Origin: Pyramidobacter piscolens W5455
GTDB taxonomy: Bacteria > Synergistota > Synergistia > Synergistales > Dethiosulfovibrionaceae
Assembly (NCBI RefSeq): GCF_000177335.1
Contig: NZ_ADFP01000128.1
Coordinates: 1-33,453 of the forward strand
Reading direction: 5' to 3'
Length of the DNA stretch: 33,453 bases
A program made the position numbers and the translations under genes. Below are positions 16,276 through 24,774 of this stretch, in pieces. Each line of letters begins with the position of its first letter. The first letter of the stretch is position 1. The notes beneath the pieces were generated by a model. The model was not told the origin of the DNA and did no database searches. It was given only the letters and a program-made list of their open reading frames with translations.

Positions 16276-17247
16276 TTATAGCACCGAAAAGGGTTCCCCG
16301 CCAGCGCGGAACAAAAACCGCCGCAGCAAAAATTCCCAAAGAAACAGGAATCCCGTTACGAAAAAATATTGTAGAGCCCCGTAATCGAGATGAGAGATAA
16401 GATAATCGCCATGCAGATGGACCGGAATGAACAACACTACAAATGTTTTGTTTTCATCGATCACTCCTTTGGATTTCTCGTCTCCGACAACGGTAGACAA
16501 GATCACGCCGCCAACGGAAGACGCGGGACTGAAACACGCGCTGGAAGAACCGATCAGTATAGAACTGAGGAGCCCGATGGCCGTGACGTTGCCGCCGATT
16601 TCTGCGGCCAGCTTGGAGACTGCCGGCGTCAGCGTCGGCACGACAACGCCCAGGGTCGATGAGAACCACGACATGACGCTTGCCGTCATACAGGAAACCC
16701 CGCCCGCCGTGACAGGAGAGGTCAGTGCGGCAATCGCGCCTGTCAGAATATCGATTCCGCCCGATATGATGACAATATTCATCAACATGCCGACGCCGGC
16801 AACCATCATGATGATATTCCAGGGAATCGTCTTGAACGCGGATTTTTCGTCGATCACGCCGATCAGTATCAAAACGACGGCGCCGACAATGCCCATGAAT
16901 CCGGAATCCTTTTTGAGGACGATGACGCACAAGACAACCAGAACGAAGACGACAAGGGCGACAACCTGTTTCCTTGTGAGCTTTTCCGTCTCCAGACGAA
17001 CAGCGCCGCCTTTCTTTGCCTTGTGGCCTTTAAAATAAACGAGCGCAAGGATGGAGATAATCGCCATAGCCATCGTCATGTGCGCAGTCAAGACGAAGAG
17101 CCCGCCTTCGATTCCTTGCTTCGCAAGCAAGTTCAGCACAATATTCCCGTCTGGAGAAATCCGCGTATAGCGACCGCACTGTGCGCCGGCGTTGGAGATA
17201 ATCATCAGCATTTTCAACGATACCTTTTCATTGAAAATCAGTATCAT
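16276..17247 (-). pseudogene. SLC13/MatC-type anion permease, N-terminally truncated and frameshifted
   Basis: The frame encodes the C-terminal two thirds of an ion-transporter-superfamily carboxylate permease. ISNAGAQCGRYTRISPDG matches the first conserved inner loop, and about seven membrane segments follow, including the second loop TLGVVVPTLTP. The first roughly 150 residues are missing: homology starts right at the edge of a MITE-like element (17246), and the only ATG there has no ribosome-binding site. Near 16425-16440 the frame is also lost. The expected tail FRSICMAIILSLISITGLYN is in the next frame and ends at a stop at 16356, while the annotated frame runs on with unrelated residues. 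Both defects point to a dead gene. The substrate is unknown, probably a di- or tricarboxylate. Confidence 0.75.
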
Positions 17248-17396
17248 ACTATTTCTTGATAAAAAGCATTAACATAGTTTGCCGGGCGCTGCGAGAGAGT
17301 TCAGTCGCTCAGAACTGTCTCGAATGCTGCGCAGCTCGCTGTGTGAATCTCCCTCGCAATGCCTCTGAGTTCGGCATTTTTATTGAGAAATAGTAT
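17246..17396. mobile_element. MITE-like element (151 bp) with ~22-bp terminal inverted repeats
   Basis: The left end ATACTATTTCTTGATAAAAA and the complement of the right end ATACTATTTCTCAATAAAAA differ at only two positions. The ends contain TA next to CTATTTCT, so a TA target duplication of the IS630/Tc1-mariner kind is possible. The interior is GC-richer, folds into imperfect hairpins (for example CGAGAGAGTTC with GAACTGTCTCG) and has no ORF. It joins exactly at the truncated permease. Confidence 0.6.
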
Positions 17397-17435
17397 AAGC
17401 GCAGCAAAGTTGGGAATCGGCGTCAGAATCTCGCG

Positions 17436-17495
17436 AAAAACACAGCCCGCGGGCAGCTCTGGAATTTTCTCCGAAGACGCCCGCGGGCTGCGTGT
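17436..17495 (-). terminator. Intrinsic terminator after the amidase gene
   Basis: CAGCCCGCGGGC (near 17490-17479) pairs with GCCCGCGGGCTG (17454-17443) on the minus strand, followed by TGTTTTTCG. The loop is long (about 24 nt). It lies about 45 nt past the amidase stop. Confidence 0.7.
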
Positions 17496-17539
17496 TGTCT
17501 TAAAAAGTCTGTTTCAGTTCCTTTATGTTCGGCGAAAAA

Positions 17540-18430
17540 CTAGATTCCGCCCAGTTTCAGGAGCGCCTTGGGGGCGCGCACGCGGAACGTGTGCAAATCG
17601 TTGACTACCTGGCTGACCTGAATGTCACAGGTGGCGCTGAGAAGGCGGTACGCGTCCTGAAATCCCAGTCCAGTTTTTCTCATCAGATAATTGACCATGT
17701 CTTCAACGGCGGTATGCACGCCATCTTTGAACTCTTTTGCGGAAGCGATCGTGTACATGCCGTCTTTTGTCTCCACCATAGGACGTTCGAGGCGCGTTCC
17801 TTTGACCACGGTCGTTTTCATCAGGATTTTGCCGGCCGTTTCGATGCCGGTGCCGCTGAGTTCTCCGTCGCCCATGCAGGCGTGCAAGTCGCCGACGGCC
17901 AGCAATGCCCCTTTGACGGCCACAGGCAGATAAACTTTGGAACCGACGGTGATGACTTTCGTGTCCATGTTGGAACCATGATCGCCGGGCACGGCACAAT
18001 GAATGTCGCCGCTGCGGGGCGCCACGCCGATCACGCCCACCATCGGCGTCAGCGGCAGGATGATATCCTTGCTGAAGTGGGCATAGCCGTCCTTGATCGG
18101 AATGATTTTCGTATTGGCTTTTTCCGTCTTCTCGCCAAGCACTCCCAGTCCCGGCGACGTGACCATTACGCCCTGCGGCGCAAAATCAATGCCAAGGATC
18201 TCGACGCACAGCACATCGTCCGGCTCGGCACCGTTAACGTAAATCGGACCGACCGAACAGTCCATGATGGAGATGTCGATGTCGGGGCGCAACACGCTGG
18301 AATCTTTGATCTGCCCACTGTAGCAGTCGTCGGTTTCGACGGTGAAAACTTCGCCGTCATCGACAAAATACGCAACTTTGTTGTCCTGATTAAAAGAGAA
18401 AATAACTTTGTCTTTTCCTAAAACTTGCAT
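17540..18430 (-). CDS. Acetamidase/formamidase-family amidohydrolase
   Basis: The 296-residue protein matches the FmdA/AmdA family, which hydrolyses formamide, acetamide or related small amides to ammonia and the acid. Family features are GPIYVNGAEPDDVLCVEIL near residue 62, VGVIGVAPRSGDIHCAVPGDHGSNMD in the middle and the metal/active-site region GDLHACMGDGELSGTGIE near residue 178. The start at 18430 lies 14 nt after the permease stop with only a weak GGGTGTG before it, so translation may depend on the upstream gene. Pairing with an amino-acid permease suggests it frees ammonia or a carboxylate from an imported amide; the substrate is not known. Confidence 0.9.
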   Translation of the reverse strand: MQVLGKDKVIFSFNQDNKVAYFVDDGEVFTVETDDCYSGQIKDSSVLRPDIDISIMDCSVGPIYVNGAEPDDVLCVEILGIDFAPQGVMVTSPGLGVLGEKTEKANTKIIPIKDGYAHFSKDIILPLTPMVGVIGVAPRSGDIHCAVPGDHGSNMDTKVITVGSKVYLPVAVKGALLAVGDLHACMGDGELSGTGIETAGKILMKTTVVKGTRLERPMVETKDGMYTIASAKEFKDGVHTAVEDMVNYLMRKTGLGFQDAYRLLSATCDIQVSQVVNDLHTFRVRAPKALLKLGGI

Positions 18431-18444
18431 TCAGCACACCCGCT

Positions 18445-19659
18445 TTACCAAGCGCTCGGAAGAATGCCCATGAGGTCGAAAATTGCGTAGACAGCCGCAC
18501 CGCAGAAGAGGACGATAAGCAGGGCCTGAACCCAGCCGGCACTGTACCAGCCGCACTTCCAATGTGGTTCGATGTCGCTGCTTTTGCGCGAGTTATTCAG
18601 CATCATCACGGGCAGGATGGACATGATCACGCCGCCGAATGTTCCGGCCAGATAAATTGCGTCGACGAAGCCAACCATGCCGCTGTAGGCCAGCAGAAAG
18701 GGAGGCACGCAGACGCAGATCACCGAAACGAGCCGGGTCATGAAATCGGTCTCGGATTTGAAATGGAACATGTCGACGATGTTCGTCAGGAAGCTGCCGC
18801 CGACGGCCCAGTAAGAAGTCATCATAGCGCACAGGGCGAAGATGTTGGCGATGAAGAAAGCCCACTGACCAAGGGCTTCACCCCAAGCAATCGTGGCGAC
18901 CTGCGTGACTTTTTCGGGGCCGGTCAGAGAGATGACAGCCAGAGGCACAAGAGCCAACAGCACGGCGGTGAGAAACATGCCCGTGGTGATGGCCTTGGGC
19001 AGTTTCCGAGGATCATGGCGCAAGCCGCGAGCCATTTCGGGCACAGCATACTGAGCGATGTAACAGAAAATCGCGACGTTAAATACAGGCACGGCGTACG
19101 TCCAATTGGCGTAGAGAGCGCTGTTCACATTCGCCTTGTCGGAGAGAAACGAAGCCACGATAATCACGCCGACCATGACCATCATGCCAGTGCTGATGAT
19201 TTTTTCGGCGACTCCGGTGGCCTTCAGACCCAGCCAGACGACGATGACGGCAGGAATAGCAAACAGCAGACTGCCCATTTGATTGGGAATGCCGAATATT
19301 TTAGCAAGAATATTGCCGCTACCGGTCATGTAGGCAATCATGCAACCGATCGAGTTGGCCGCCACAGAGATAAAGATGAGCACGGCTCCCAGTTTGCCGA
19401 CATAACGCTCAGCCAGTCCGGGGAGTTGTAGAGGTTTTTCCGTGCGCAATGTCGTCTCGGCGACGTACAGCATTGAGAATGTCGTGAAAATGCCGGCTAT
19501 AATCAGCCATAGCAACAGAATCGGCCAGCCGGCCTTACGGCTCGAATAGGCCAGCCCGAGAATGCCGGAGCCGATATTCGCGCCGACGACGATCATCGTC
19601 GCTTCCCAGAACGTCAGCTTGTGAACTTTCAACGCGGAACTCTGTTCGTGAGTGCTCAT
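18445..19659 (-). CDS. Amino-acid permease (aromatic/hydroxy amino acid type)
   Basis: The 404-residue membrane protein has about eleven hydrophobic segments. The first contains VVGANIGSGILGL, the substrate- and Na/H-linked unwound-helix motif of the APC superfamily. The architecture (FWEATMIVVGANIGSGILG, then YVAETTLRT and PGLAERYVG) best fits the HAAAP group, which includes Trp/Tyr and Ser/Thr importers. I start at the ATG 19659, 7 nt after AGGAGG, not at the ATG 19683. It forms an operon with the amidase and is preceded by a strong dyad. The exact substrate is not predictable. Confidence 0.88.
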   Translation of the reverse strand: MSTHEQSSALKVHKLTFWEATMIVVGANIGSGILGLAYSSRKAGWPILLLWLIIAGIFTTFSMLYVAETTLRTEKPLQLPGLAERYVGKLGAVLIFISVAANSIGCMIAYMTGSGNILAKIFGIPNQMGSLLFAIPAVIVVWLGLKATGVAEKIISTGMMVMVGVIIVASFLSDKANVNSALYANWTYAVPVFNVAIFCYIAQYAVPEMARGLRHDPRKLPKAITTGMFLTAVLLALVPLAVISLTGPEKVTQVATIAWGEALGQWAFFIANIFALCAMMTSYWAVGGSFLTNIVDMFHFKSETDFMTRLVSVICVCVPPFLLAYSGMVGFVDAIYLAGTFGGVIMSILPVMMLNNSRKSSDIEPHWKCGWYSAGWVQALLIVLFCGAAVYAIFDLMGILPSAW

Positions 19660-19723
19660 CCATATTTCCTCCTTGAAAAGCATAATCTATCTTTAATGAC
19701 AGTATTTTTATAAAAGATAATAT

Positions 19724-19747
19724 CATGATATAAGTCAGTATATCATG
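19724..19747 (-). promoter_or_regulatory. Palindromic operator upstream of the permease-amidase operon
   Basis: CATGATATA and TATATCATG form a perfect 9-bp inverted repeat around AGTCAG, 65-90 bp before the permease start. An overlapping ATATCATGATAT lies beside it. The surrounding AT-rich stretch probably holds the promoter, though I could not fix its boxes. A GntR- or MarR-type regulator is a fair guess; none is encoded next to it. Confidence 0.6.
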
Positions 19748-19945
19748 GAATGTCGAAGTGTCAAAATAACCGCAGCAGGAATTGGCAGGAAACACCACAT
19801 GTCGTCCGAGGCGTCCGGAGAGAGTTTTTTATCGGGCTGTTTCAGTCTTTCGGAACGTTGTTTCCTTCAAGATAACGGGATTTTCCCATTCGAACCGGAG
19901 CGCTTGCCGTTGGCGAGACAGAGGACCGGGTTTCGAGAGGGGCTC

Positions 19946-21250
19946 TTAAGAATCAGCACGATCTTCCGATTCAGAGGCTTCAACATTTTCTTCGCCGCAG
20001 AGCTGAAAATTGGTCATGTTGGCGAGATGCTCCACGGCGTCGAGGCGGCGGCGCAGGACGCGGGTGCGGCGGCCGGTCTCTTCGATGGACGAGGCGGCGG
20101 CGTTGAGCTGGCGCCTCGCCTTGTCGAGGGCTTCGCCGAATTTGCCGAACTCGCCGCGTACGGAGGCCAGGAGTTCCCACACTTCGCCGCTGCGCTGCTG
20201 GATCGCCAGCGTGCGGAAGCCCATGCGCAGGCTGCTGAGCAGCGCCGCCAGCGTGGCGGGGCCGGCGACGACGACGCGGTACTTGCGCTGCAGCCGTTCG
20301 GCCGCGGCGGGGTCGCGCAGCACTTCGGCGTACAGTCCCTCGATGGGCAGGAAGATCAAGGCGAAATCGGTGCTGTGCGGCGGCGCGATATACTTTTCGC
20401 AGACGTCTTTCGCTTCGCTTTCGAGTACCCTGAGCAAAGCCGCGCGCGCCGCGGCCGCGGACTGCTCGTCGCCGCGGGACGAGGCGTCGCAGAGGCGGTG
20501 ATAATCTTCCAGCGGGAACTTGCTGTCGATCGGCAGCCACACGGGCGGCGCGCCGTCCCCGCCGCCGGGCAGGCGCACGGCGTACTCGACGCGCTCCTGC
20601 GAATCGGGGCGGATCGCCACGTTGGCGGCGTACTGCTCGGGCGAAAGGATCTGTTCGAGGATGGCGCGCAGCTGCACTTCGCCCCAGGAACCGCGCACCT
20701 TGACGTTGGTGAGCACGCGCTTGAGATCGCCGACGCTGCCGGCCAGGCTGCGCATCTCGCCCAGCCCCTTCTGCACGGCTTCGAGCTGCCGCTGCACGAG
20801 CGCGAAGGAACTGCCCAGACGCTTGTCGATGGTCTCCTGCAGGCGCTCTTCCACGCCGGCGCGGATCTTTTCCAGCTGTGACTGGTTTTCCCGACGCAGT
20901 CCGAGCAGGTCGGTCCGCAGCGATTCGAGGCGTTTGTCCACGGCGGCGTTGAGGTCGCCGCTGCGTTTTTCCAGCCGTTCGATGCGGTCGGCCTGCAGGT
21001 CGCCGATGGCGCGCACCGACTCGGTGAGGCTCATTGAGCTGGCGCGCAGCGTCTCGTTCAGCTCGCGGCGCATCTCCGAACTGCGGCGCAGCGCCTCTTC
21101 GCTCTGCTCGGAAAGTTCCTGCTGGAGCAGTTCCATGAGCAGGTCTTCCGTGGCGATGCGGCCGCGTTTCTGGGCGAAGAGCAAGACGACGCAGGCGGCC
21201 GCCGCTCCCAGCGAGCAGGCCGCCGTGATCCAGGGCAGATAGTTTTCCAT
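19946..21250 (-). CDS. rmuC: DNA recombination protein RmuC
   Basis: The 434-residue protein has one N-terminal membrane helix (residues 5-27), a long coiled-coil region (about 40-190) and then the RmuC nuclease-like domain: VRGSWGEVQLRAILEQIL, VWLPIDSKFPLEDYHRL, FALIFLPIEGLYAEVL and GPATLAALLSSLRMGFRTLAIQ. RmuC limits inversions between short inverted repeats and is tied to DNA end processing. Length is typical. GGGAGA lies shortly before the ATG. It stands alone; the 198 bp downstream of it hold no gene that I can see. Confidence 0.95.
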   Translation of the reverse strand: MENYLPWITAACSLGAAAACVVLLFAQKRGRIATEDLLMELLQQELSEQSEEALRRSSEMRRELNETLRASSMSLTESVRAIGDLQADRIERLEKRSGDLNAAVDKRLESLRTDLLGLRRENQSQLEKIRAGVEERLQETIDKRLGSSFALVQRQLEAVQKGLGEMRSLAGSVGDLKRVLTNVKVRGSWGEVQLRAILEQILSPEQYAANVAIRPDSQERVEYAVRLPGGGDGAPPVWLPIDSKFPLEDYHRLCDASSRGDEQSAAAARAALLRVLESEAKDVCEKYIAPPHSTDFALIFLPIEGLYAEVLRDPAAAERLQRKYRVVVAGPATLAALLSSLRMGFRTLAIQQRSGEVWELLASVRGEFGKFGEALDKARRQLNAAASSIEETGRRTRVLRRRLDAVEHLANMTNFQLCGEENVEASESEDRADS

Positions 21251-21387
21251 GTTTTCTCCCGATTTCGTAAAGATAGGGTTCTCTTTGTCATTGTATCACA
21301 GAAAATAAAATTTTAGTTTTCATGCGCTGTTGTTTGTTGACATCTTTGTCGTTCCAACCGTCACCGGCGCCATCGGCGACGGAATGA

Positions 21388-21430
21388 GAAAAACAGGAAG
21401 CCGCCTCGGAAAAATGACCGGGACGGCTTC
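21388..21430 (-). terminator. Intrinsic terminator after the DMT transporter gene
   Basis: GAAGCCGTCCCGG (21430-21418) pairs with CCGAGGCGGCTTC (21409-21397), with two G-T pairs, then CTGTTTTTC. It sits about 65 nt after the transporter stop. Confidence 0.8.
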
Positions 21431-21494
21431 TTACGACGTTCTCCCCTCGCCCGTGACGTCGCACAAGATGCCGTCATGCCGGATTTTTCGCGAT

Positions 21495-22373
21495 TCATCG
21501 CTTCCAGAAGTGTGGGATCAGGATGCCGGTCATGACCAGCGCCGCGCCGATCAGGCTCTGCAGGCCGAAAGACTCGTGCAGGAACAGACAGCCGAGGATG
21601 GCCGCGCTGACGGGGGCCAGCGCGCAGAAGAATCCCGCCCGTTCCGCCGTGGTGCCGCGCTGGGCCATCGGCTGGAGCGTGAAGCCAAAGCCCGAACAGA
21701 CCACGGCCAGCCCGGCGATCGAGCCCCATTCCACGCCGCCGGAGGGCAGGCGCGGCGAGCCGAAACAGAACGCTGCAATCGTGGCGAACAGCGCCATGCC
21801 GCCCACTTGAATGAGCCCGAGCGTGAGCGGATCGTGACGGCGGGCGAAACGTTCGGTGACGATAATGGCCAGCGCGTAGAGCATGGCTGCGAGCACGCCG
21901 AACAGGTCGCCGGACGAAAATCCCGACAGGCCGCCGCGCAGCGTCAGGCAGGCGATGCCCGTCAGCGTCGCCAGCACGCAAACGACGGAGCGCCGGCCGG
22001 GCCAGCGGCGTTCAAGCAGCGCCTGGTACAACGGCACGAAGACGAACGCCGAATTTTCCAGAAAGGCAATGCGCGACGAATCGGACGTGCGCAGCCCCAG
22101 CAGTTCCGCCGCCATGGTGGCGATAAAGATGCCGCCCAGCAGCAGACCGCGCCGGACAGCGCTCCAGCCGGCGAAGAAAATTCTTTTCCAAAAGATCGGC
22201 GCCAAAAGCGCAAAAGCCATCACGAAGCGTACCGACAGCAGATTCAGCGGCGTCATGCGGCGCAAGACGATTTTCGACAGCAGGAAAGATCCCGAGCGGG
22301 CGACGATCACTGCCGCGAGAAGAAGCTCCGCCTGTGTTCTGTTCAGTTGCGCCGGTTTTTCGTCAAGAGTCAC
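21495..22373 (-). CDS. DMT-superfamily (EamA) transporter
   Basis: The 292-residue protein has about ten hydrophobic helices in two EamA repeats of five (SKIVLRRMTPLNLLSVRF in the first, AMLYALAIIVTERFARR at the start of the second). Such proteins usually export amino acids or other small metabolites across the inner membrane. The start is GTG (22373), 8 nt after GGAGGGGG; the in-frame ATG at 22409 would lie upstream of this ribosome-binding site. It is divergent from the CobD-like gene. No substrate can be named. Confidence 0.88.
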   Translation of the reverse strand: MTLDEKPAQLNRTQAELLLAAVIVARSGSFLLSKIVLRRMTPLNLLSVRFVMAFALLAPIFWKRIFFAGWSAVRRGLLLGGIFIATMAAELLGLRTSDSSRIAFLENSAFVFVPLYQALLERRWPGRRSVVCVLATLTGIACLTLRGGLSGFSSGDLFGVLAAMLYALAIIVTERFARRHDPLTLGLIQVGGMALFATIAAFCFGSPRLPSGGVEWGSIAGLAVVCSGFGFTLQPMAQRGTTAERAGFFCALAPVSAAILGCLFLHESFGLQSLIGAALVMTGILIPHFWKR

Positions 22374-22588
22374 TTTGATTCCCCCTCCGTTCCGGGATGG
22401 CACGAGCATAGGCGATTTTTATCCTTGAGTAAAGCGAAACAAATTCAATTTGTTGTTGCTTATTGCGCAAAAGCATATTGATCGGAACACGTCGCTTCTT
22501 TGCGGCGGCTCAGTCCGGTCCCGTCGATTTTCATCCGCCGGATTTTGAGGTATACTGAATAAAATCTGTCGGCAGAGGAGGCGGCGTC

Positions 22589-23617
22589 GTGATCAAAATT
22601 CTCGATTTCAGCGTGCGGGCCAATCCGCTCGGCACGCCGGAAGCCATCAAAACGGCGCTGACGGCCGCCATTCGCGACCAGTGCGGCGCGCCCGTCGATC
22701 CCGACTTTACCGCGCTGCGCCAGACCATCGCGCTGCGCCACGGAGTGCAGGGCGGACAAATCGCCGTCTCGCAGCGCGAAGAAGAGCTGATCGCGCTGCT
22801 TGCCGCCAGCGCCGGCGAAGCGCGCCGCGCGCTGCTGCCCGTGCCGTGTCCGCGCTCGTACGAGCGCGTCCTGAAGCGTTGCGGACTGGACGTGAAAAAA
22901 TTCGCGCTGCCGCTCAAGCACAATTACCGCATTCCCCGCGGCGCGCTGGCCGAAGCGCTGGACGGCTGCGACCTGCTCATCCTCGGCAATCCCGCCTTTC
23001 CGTCCGCCGCCCTCATGCCGCCCGCCGAGCTGCTGTCCGAACTCGACCGCTGGCTCGCCGGCGGCGGCTGGCTGATCCTCGACGAACGGGCCGTCGACTT
23101 CACCTACGGCAGCATCACCAACTCGCTGTGGTCGGGGCTGCGCCGCGAGCCGCGCGCCGCGCTGATCCGCTCTTTCACCGATTCGCTGGCCCTCGCCCTC
23201 TGTCCTCTCTGCTACGCCGTCGGCGGCGAGAATTGGATCGCCGCCCTGCGCGCCCGCCAGTTCGCGCCCGCGCTCAGCCCGCTCGCCCATTATCTCGCGC
23301 CCGCGCTCGAGCACATCATGCCGTTCCGTTCCAGCACCGTGGACGCGGTGACGCGCCTGATGCCGCGCCTGATCGGGCGCCTGCGCCGCATCTCCGGCCT
23401 GCGGCCGCTGCCCAGCGACGCCAACTGGGTGCTCTGCCGCCTCGAACGCGACGACATCACAGCTCCCGAGCTGGCTGCCCAGCTGCGGCGGCGTTTCATC
23501 ATCGTTCCTCCCTGCATCGACGAGCGGCACTTCACGCTCGGCCTGCGCGTCCCCATCGAGACCGACCGTTTCATCAAAGCCGCGCGCGAGATTCTGATGC
23601 CGAAAACGAAAGCGTGA
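22589..23617 (+). CDS. CobD/HisC-like fold-type I PLP-enzyme homologue lacking PLP-binding residues (probable pseudoenzyme)
   Basis: The 342-residue protein follows the threonine-phosphate decarboxylase/HisC layout: DFSVRANPLGTPEAIK at the start, DPDFTALRQTIALRHGV, PCPRSYERVLKRCG, ILDERAVDF. Every cofactor motif is changed, however. The GNGA phosphate loop is SQRE (61-64), the NPNNPTG segment is GNPAFPSA (133-140), the SLTKxxxxPGLRLGY lysine segment reads SFTDSLALALCPLCY, so the Schiff-base lysine is Asp198, and the arginine that binds substrate carboxylate is Pro206. The frame is intact and strongly coding. It starts with GTG after GAGGAGG. It should not work as a PLP enzyme; a binding, regulatory or new catalytic role is possible. 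No cobalamin genes are nearby. Confidence 0.8.
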   Translation: MIKILDFSVRANPLGTPEAIKTALTAAIRDQCGAPVDPDFTALRQTIALRHGVQGGQIAVSQREEELIALLAASAGEARRALLPVPCPRSYERVLKRCGLDVKKFALPLKHNYRIPRGALAEALDGCDLLILGNPAFPSAALMPPAELLSELDRWLAGGGWLILDERAVDFTYGSITNSLWSGLRREPRAALIRSFTDSLALALCPLCYAVGGENWIAALRARQFAPALSPLAHYLAPALEHIMPFRSSTVDAVTRLMPRLIGRLRRISGLRPLPSDANWVLCRLERDDITAPELAAQLRRRFIIVPPCIDERHFTLGLRVPIETDRFIKAAREILMPKTKA

Positions 23618-23621
23618 TTCA

Positions 23622-23673
23622 AGAAAAAGCGCGGCCGCCGGCCGGAAAAATTTTCCGACCGGCGGCCGCGCCG
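23622..23673. terminator. Bidirectional terminator, 17-bp stem
   Basis: Arms at 23627-23643 and 23653-23669 (GCGCGGCCGCCGG and partner) have one G-T pair and flank AAAAATTTT. Five A precede it, giving T5 on the minus strand, and ATTTT follows. The CobD-like gene and the NTF2-like gene converge on it. Confidence 0.88.
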
Positions 23674-23719
23674 CATTTTATCCTCGTGGCCCCCGCGCGA
23701 GTTCAAGGCGGAACGAGAA

Positions 23720-24088
23720 TCATTTTATGGTTCTGCCGATTTTTTTGTCCAGCCGCCACTGCGGCGGCGCGCCGTCGTCGCCCCAGTACTCGTCGATGGA
23801 GACGATTTTGCCGTCCCGCACATGGAAGAAGGAGACGACGTGGAAAGACGCCCCACGGTCCGCGGCGAAAACGCGGACCGCCGTGACGATCAGCCCGCCG
23901 ATCCTCTCGACCCGTTCCACCTCGCCGTCCCACGCGCCGGGATATTCGCAGTTGACTTCGATGAACTCTTCGGCGCTGAACGCCTCGTTCGTGTTGTGCC
24001 AGCGCACGCTGGCGCCGGGCGCGAAGAACTTCCGCATGGAAGCGGCGTCCTGCCTCAGCGTCGCCTTCCAGAAATCGCGTATTTCCAC
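23720..24088 (-). CDS. SnoaL/NTF2-like fold protein
   Basis: The 122-residue protein has the small cone-shaped NTF2-like pattern: an N-terminal helix (FWKATLRQDAASMRKFFAP), a strand with VRWHNTNEAFSAEEFIE, then paired strands ending FFHVRDGKIVSIDEYWGDD. Such proteins bind or convert small molecules, and the sequence does not tell which. It lies 15 nt downstream of the MazG-like gene, in the same direction, so the two are probably co-transcribed. Confidence 0.82.
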   Translation of the reverse strand: MEIRDFWKATLRQDAASMRKFFAPGASVRWHNTNEAFSAEEFIEVNCEYPGAWDGEVERVERIGGLIVTAVRVFAADRGASFHVVSFFHVRDGKIVSIDEYWGDDGAPPQWRLDKKIGRTIK

Positions 24089-24103
24089 GTGGGCACCTCG
24101 CTT

Positions 24104-24457
24104 TCACCGTTTGCGGTTGTCGCCGCGGCACTGGTCCGCCGGGTACTTGCGCGCGTTTTTCGCCATTTTGCGTTCCAGCGCGCGGCCGAGGTCGACGCCG
24201 TTCATCTGCGCGAAGCGCAGCACGAAGAAGAACACGTCGGCCAGCTCGTCCTCGATGTGCTCGCGCGTTTCGTCTCCGGCCAGCAGCGCCGCCTGCTGCT
24301 CCGCGCTCATGAAACGGAAGATCTCCAGCAACTCGCCGGCCTCTGTGGAAATGCCGATGGCCAGGTCTTTGGGATTGTGGAACTGGTCCCAGTCGCGCTC
24401 TTCGCAGAAACTGCGCAGCCGGTCGCTCAAGGCGCGCAGACTGTCGTTGTTCGTCAT
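24104..24457 (-). CDS. MazG-like nucleotide pyrophosphohydrolase
   Basis: The 117-residue all-helical protein has the MazG-type EExxE-like motif STEAGELLEIFRF (about residues 38-50) and the second acidic helix EHIEDELADVFFFVLR (about 67-82), which hold Mg. Close relatives (RS21-C6, dCTP pyrophosphatase 1) convert non-canonical or excess dNTPs to the monophosphate and pyrophosphate. I start at ATG 24457, 7 nt after GGAGGTG; the in-frame GTG at 24466 lies inside that site. It is upstream of the NTF2-like gene. Confidence 0.9.
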   Translation of the reverse strand: MTNNDSLRALSDRLRSFCEERDWDQFHNPKDLAIGISTEAGELLEIFRFMSAEQQAALLAGDETREHIEDELADVFFFVLRFAQMNGVDLGRALERKMAKNARKYPADQCRGDNRKR

Positions 24458-24481
24458 GTTTTTCACCTCCCCGACGCTTTA

Positions 24482-24510
24482 TTTTTATACGAGAGACGCC
24501 GTTTTGGCAA
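24482..24510 (-). promoter_or_regulatory. Probable promoter of the MazG-like gene
   Basis: TTGCCA (24510-24505), a 17-bp spacer and TAAAAA (24487-24482; TATAAA overlaps it) on the minus strand. It lies 25-50 bp before the start codon. Confidence 0.5.
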
Positions 24511-24528
24511 GACGTTCGTCCGCTCCAT

Positions 24529-24563
24529 AAAAAAACGCCTCGATCCCGAAGGAGCGAGGCGTT
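24529..24563 (-). terminator. Intrinsic terminator after the small ORF
   Basis: AACGCCTCG (24563-24555 on the minus strand) pairs perfectly with CGAGGCGTT (24542-24534), then T5 more. It sits about 35 nt after the stop of the 48-residue ORF and supports that ORF as a real transcript end. Confidence 0.85.
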
Positions 24564-24599
24564 GAAAAGTCGTAAAGCTTTCCCCTCGCGGGGGAAATG

Positions 24600-24746
24600 T
24601 TACTCGCCGAGCAGGGCGGTTCTGACGTAACCGGTGGCGTTGCGGACGAGCAGAAGCTTCTTCTCGCCGCAGCCGGCGATCACGCGGTAACTGCCGTTGC
24701 GCTCGCAATACTTTGACGCTTTTCTCAGTCTTTCGTTGTACGACAT
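24600..24746 (-). CDS. Small basic protein, 48 residues, unknown
   Basis: The frame from ATG 24746 gives MSYNERLRKASKYCER, then GSYRVIAGCGEKKLLLVR and TGYVRTALLGE. This is a plausible small basic folded protein with two cysteines and an alternating strand-like pattern. An in-frame ATG at 24767 would add seven residues; GGAGG lies between the two ATGs, 14 nt before the second, so the start is uncertain. A strong terminator follows. I recognise no family. Confidence 0.55.
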   Translation of the reverse strand: MSYNERLRKASKYCERNGSYRVIAGCGEKKLLLVRNATGYVRTALLGE

Positions 24747-24774
24747 GTTTCTGTTGCTAACCTCCATATTTCTG

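Noticed and set aside
24083-24096. A second parS-like CCACGTGG
   Set aside because: Only the central ten bases match; the flanks break the 16-bp palindrome.
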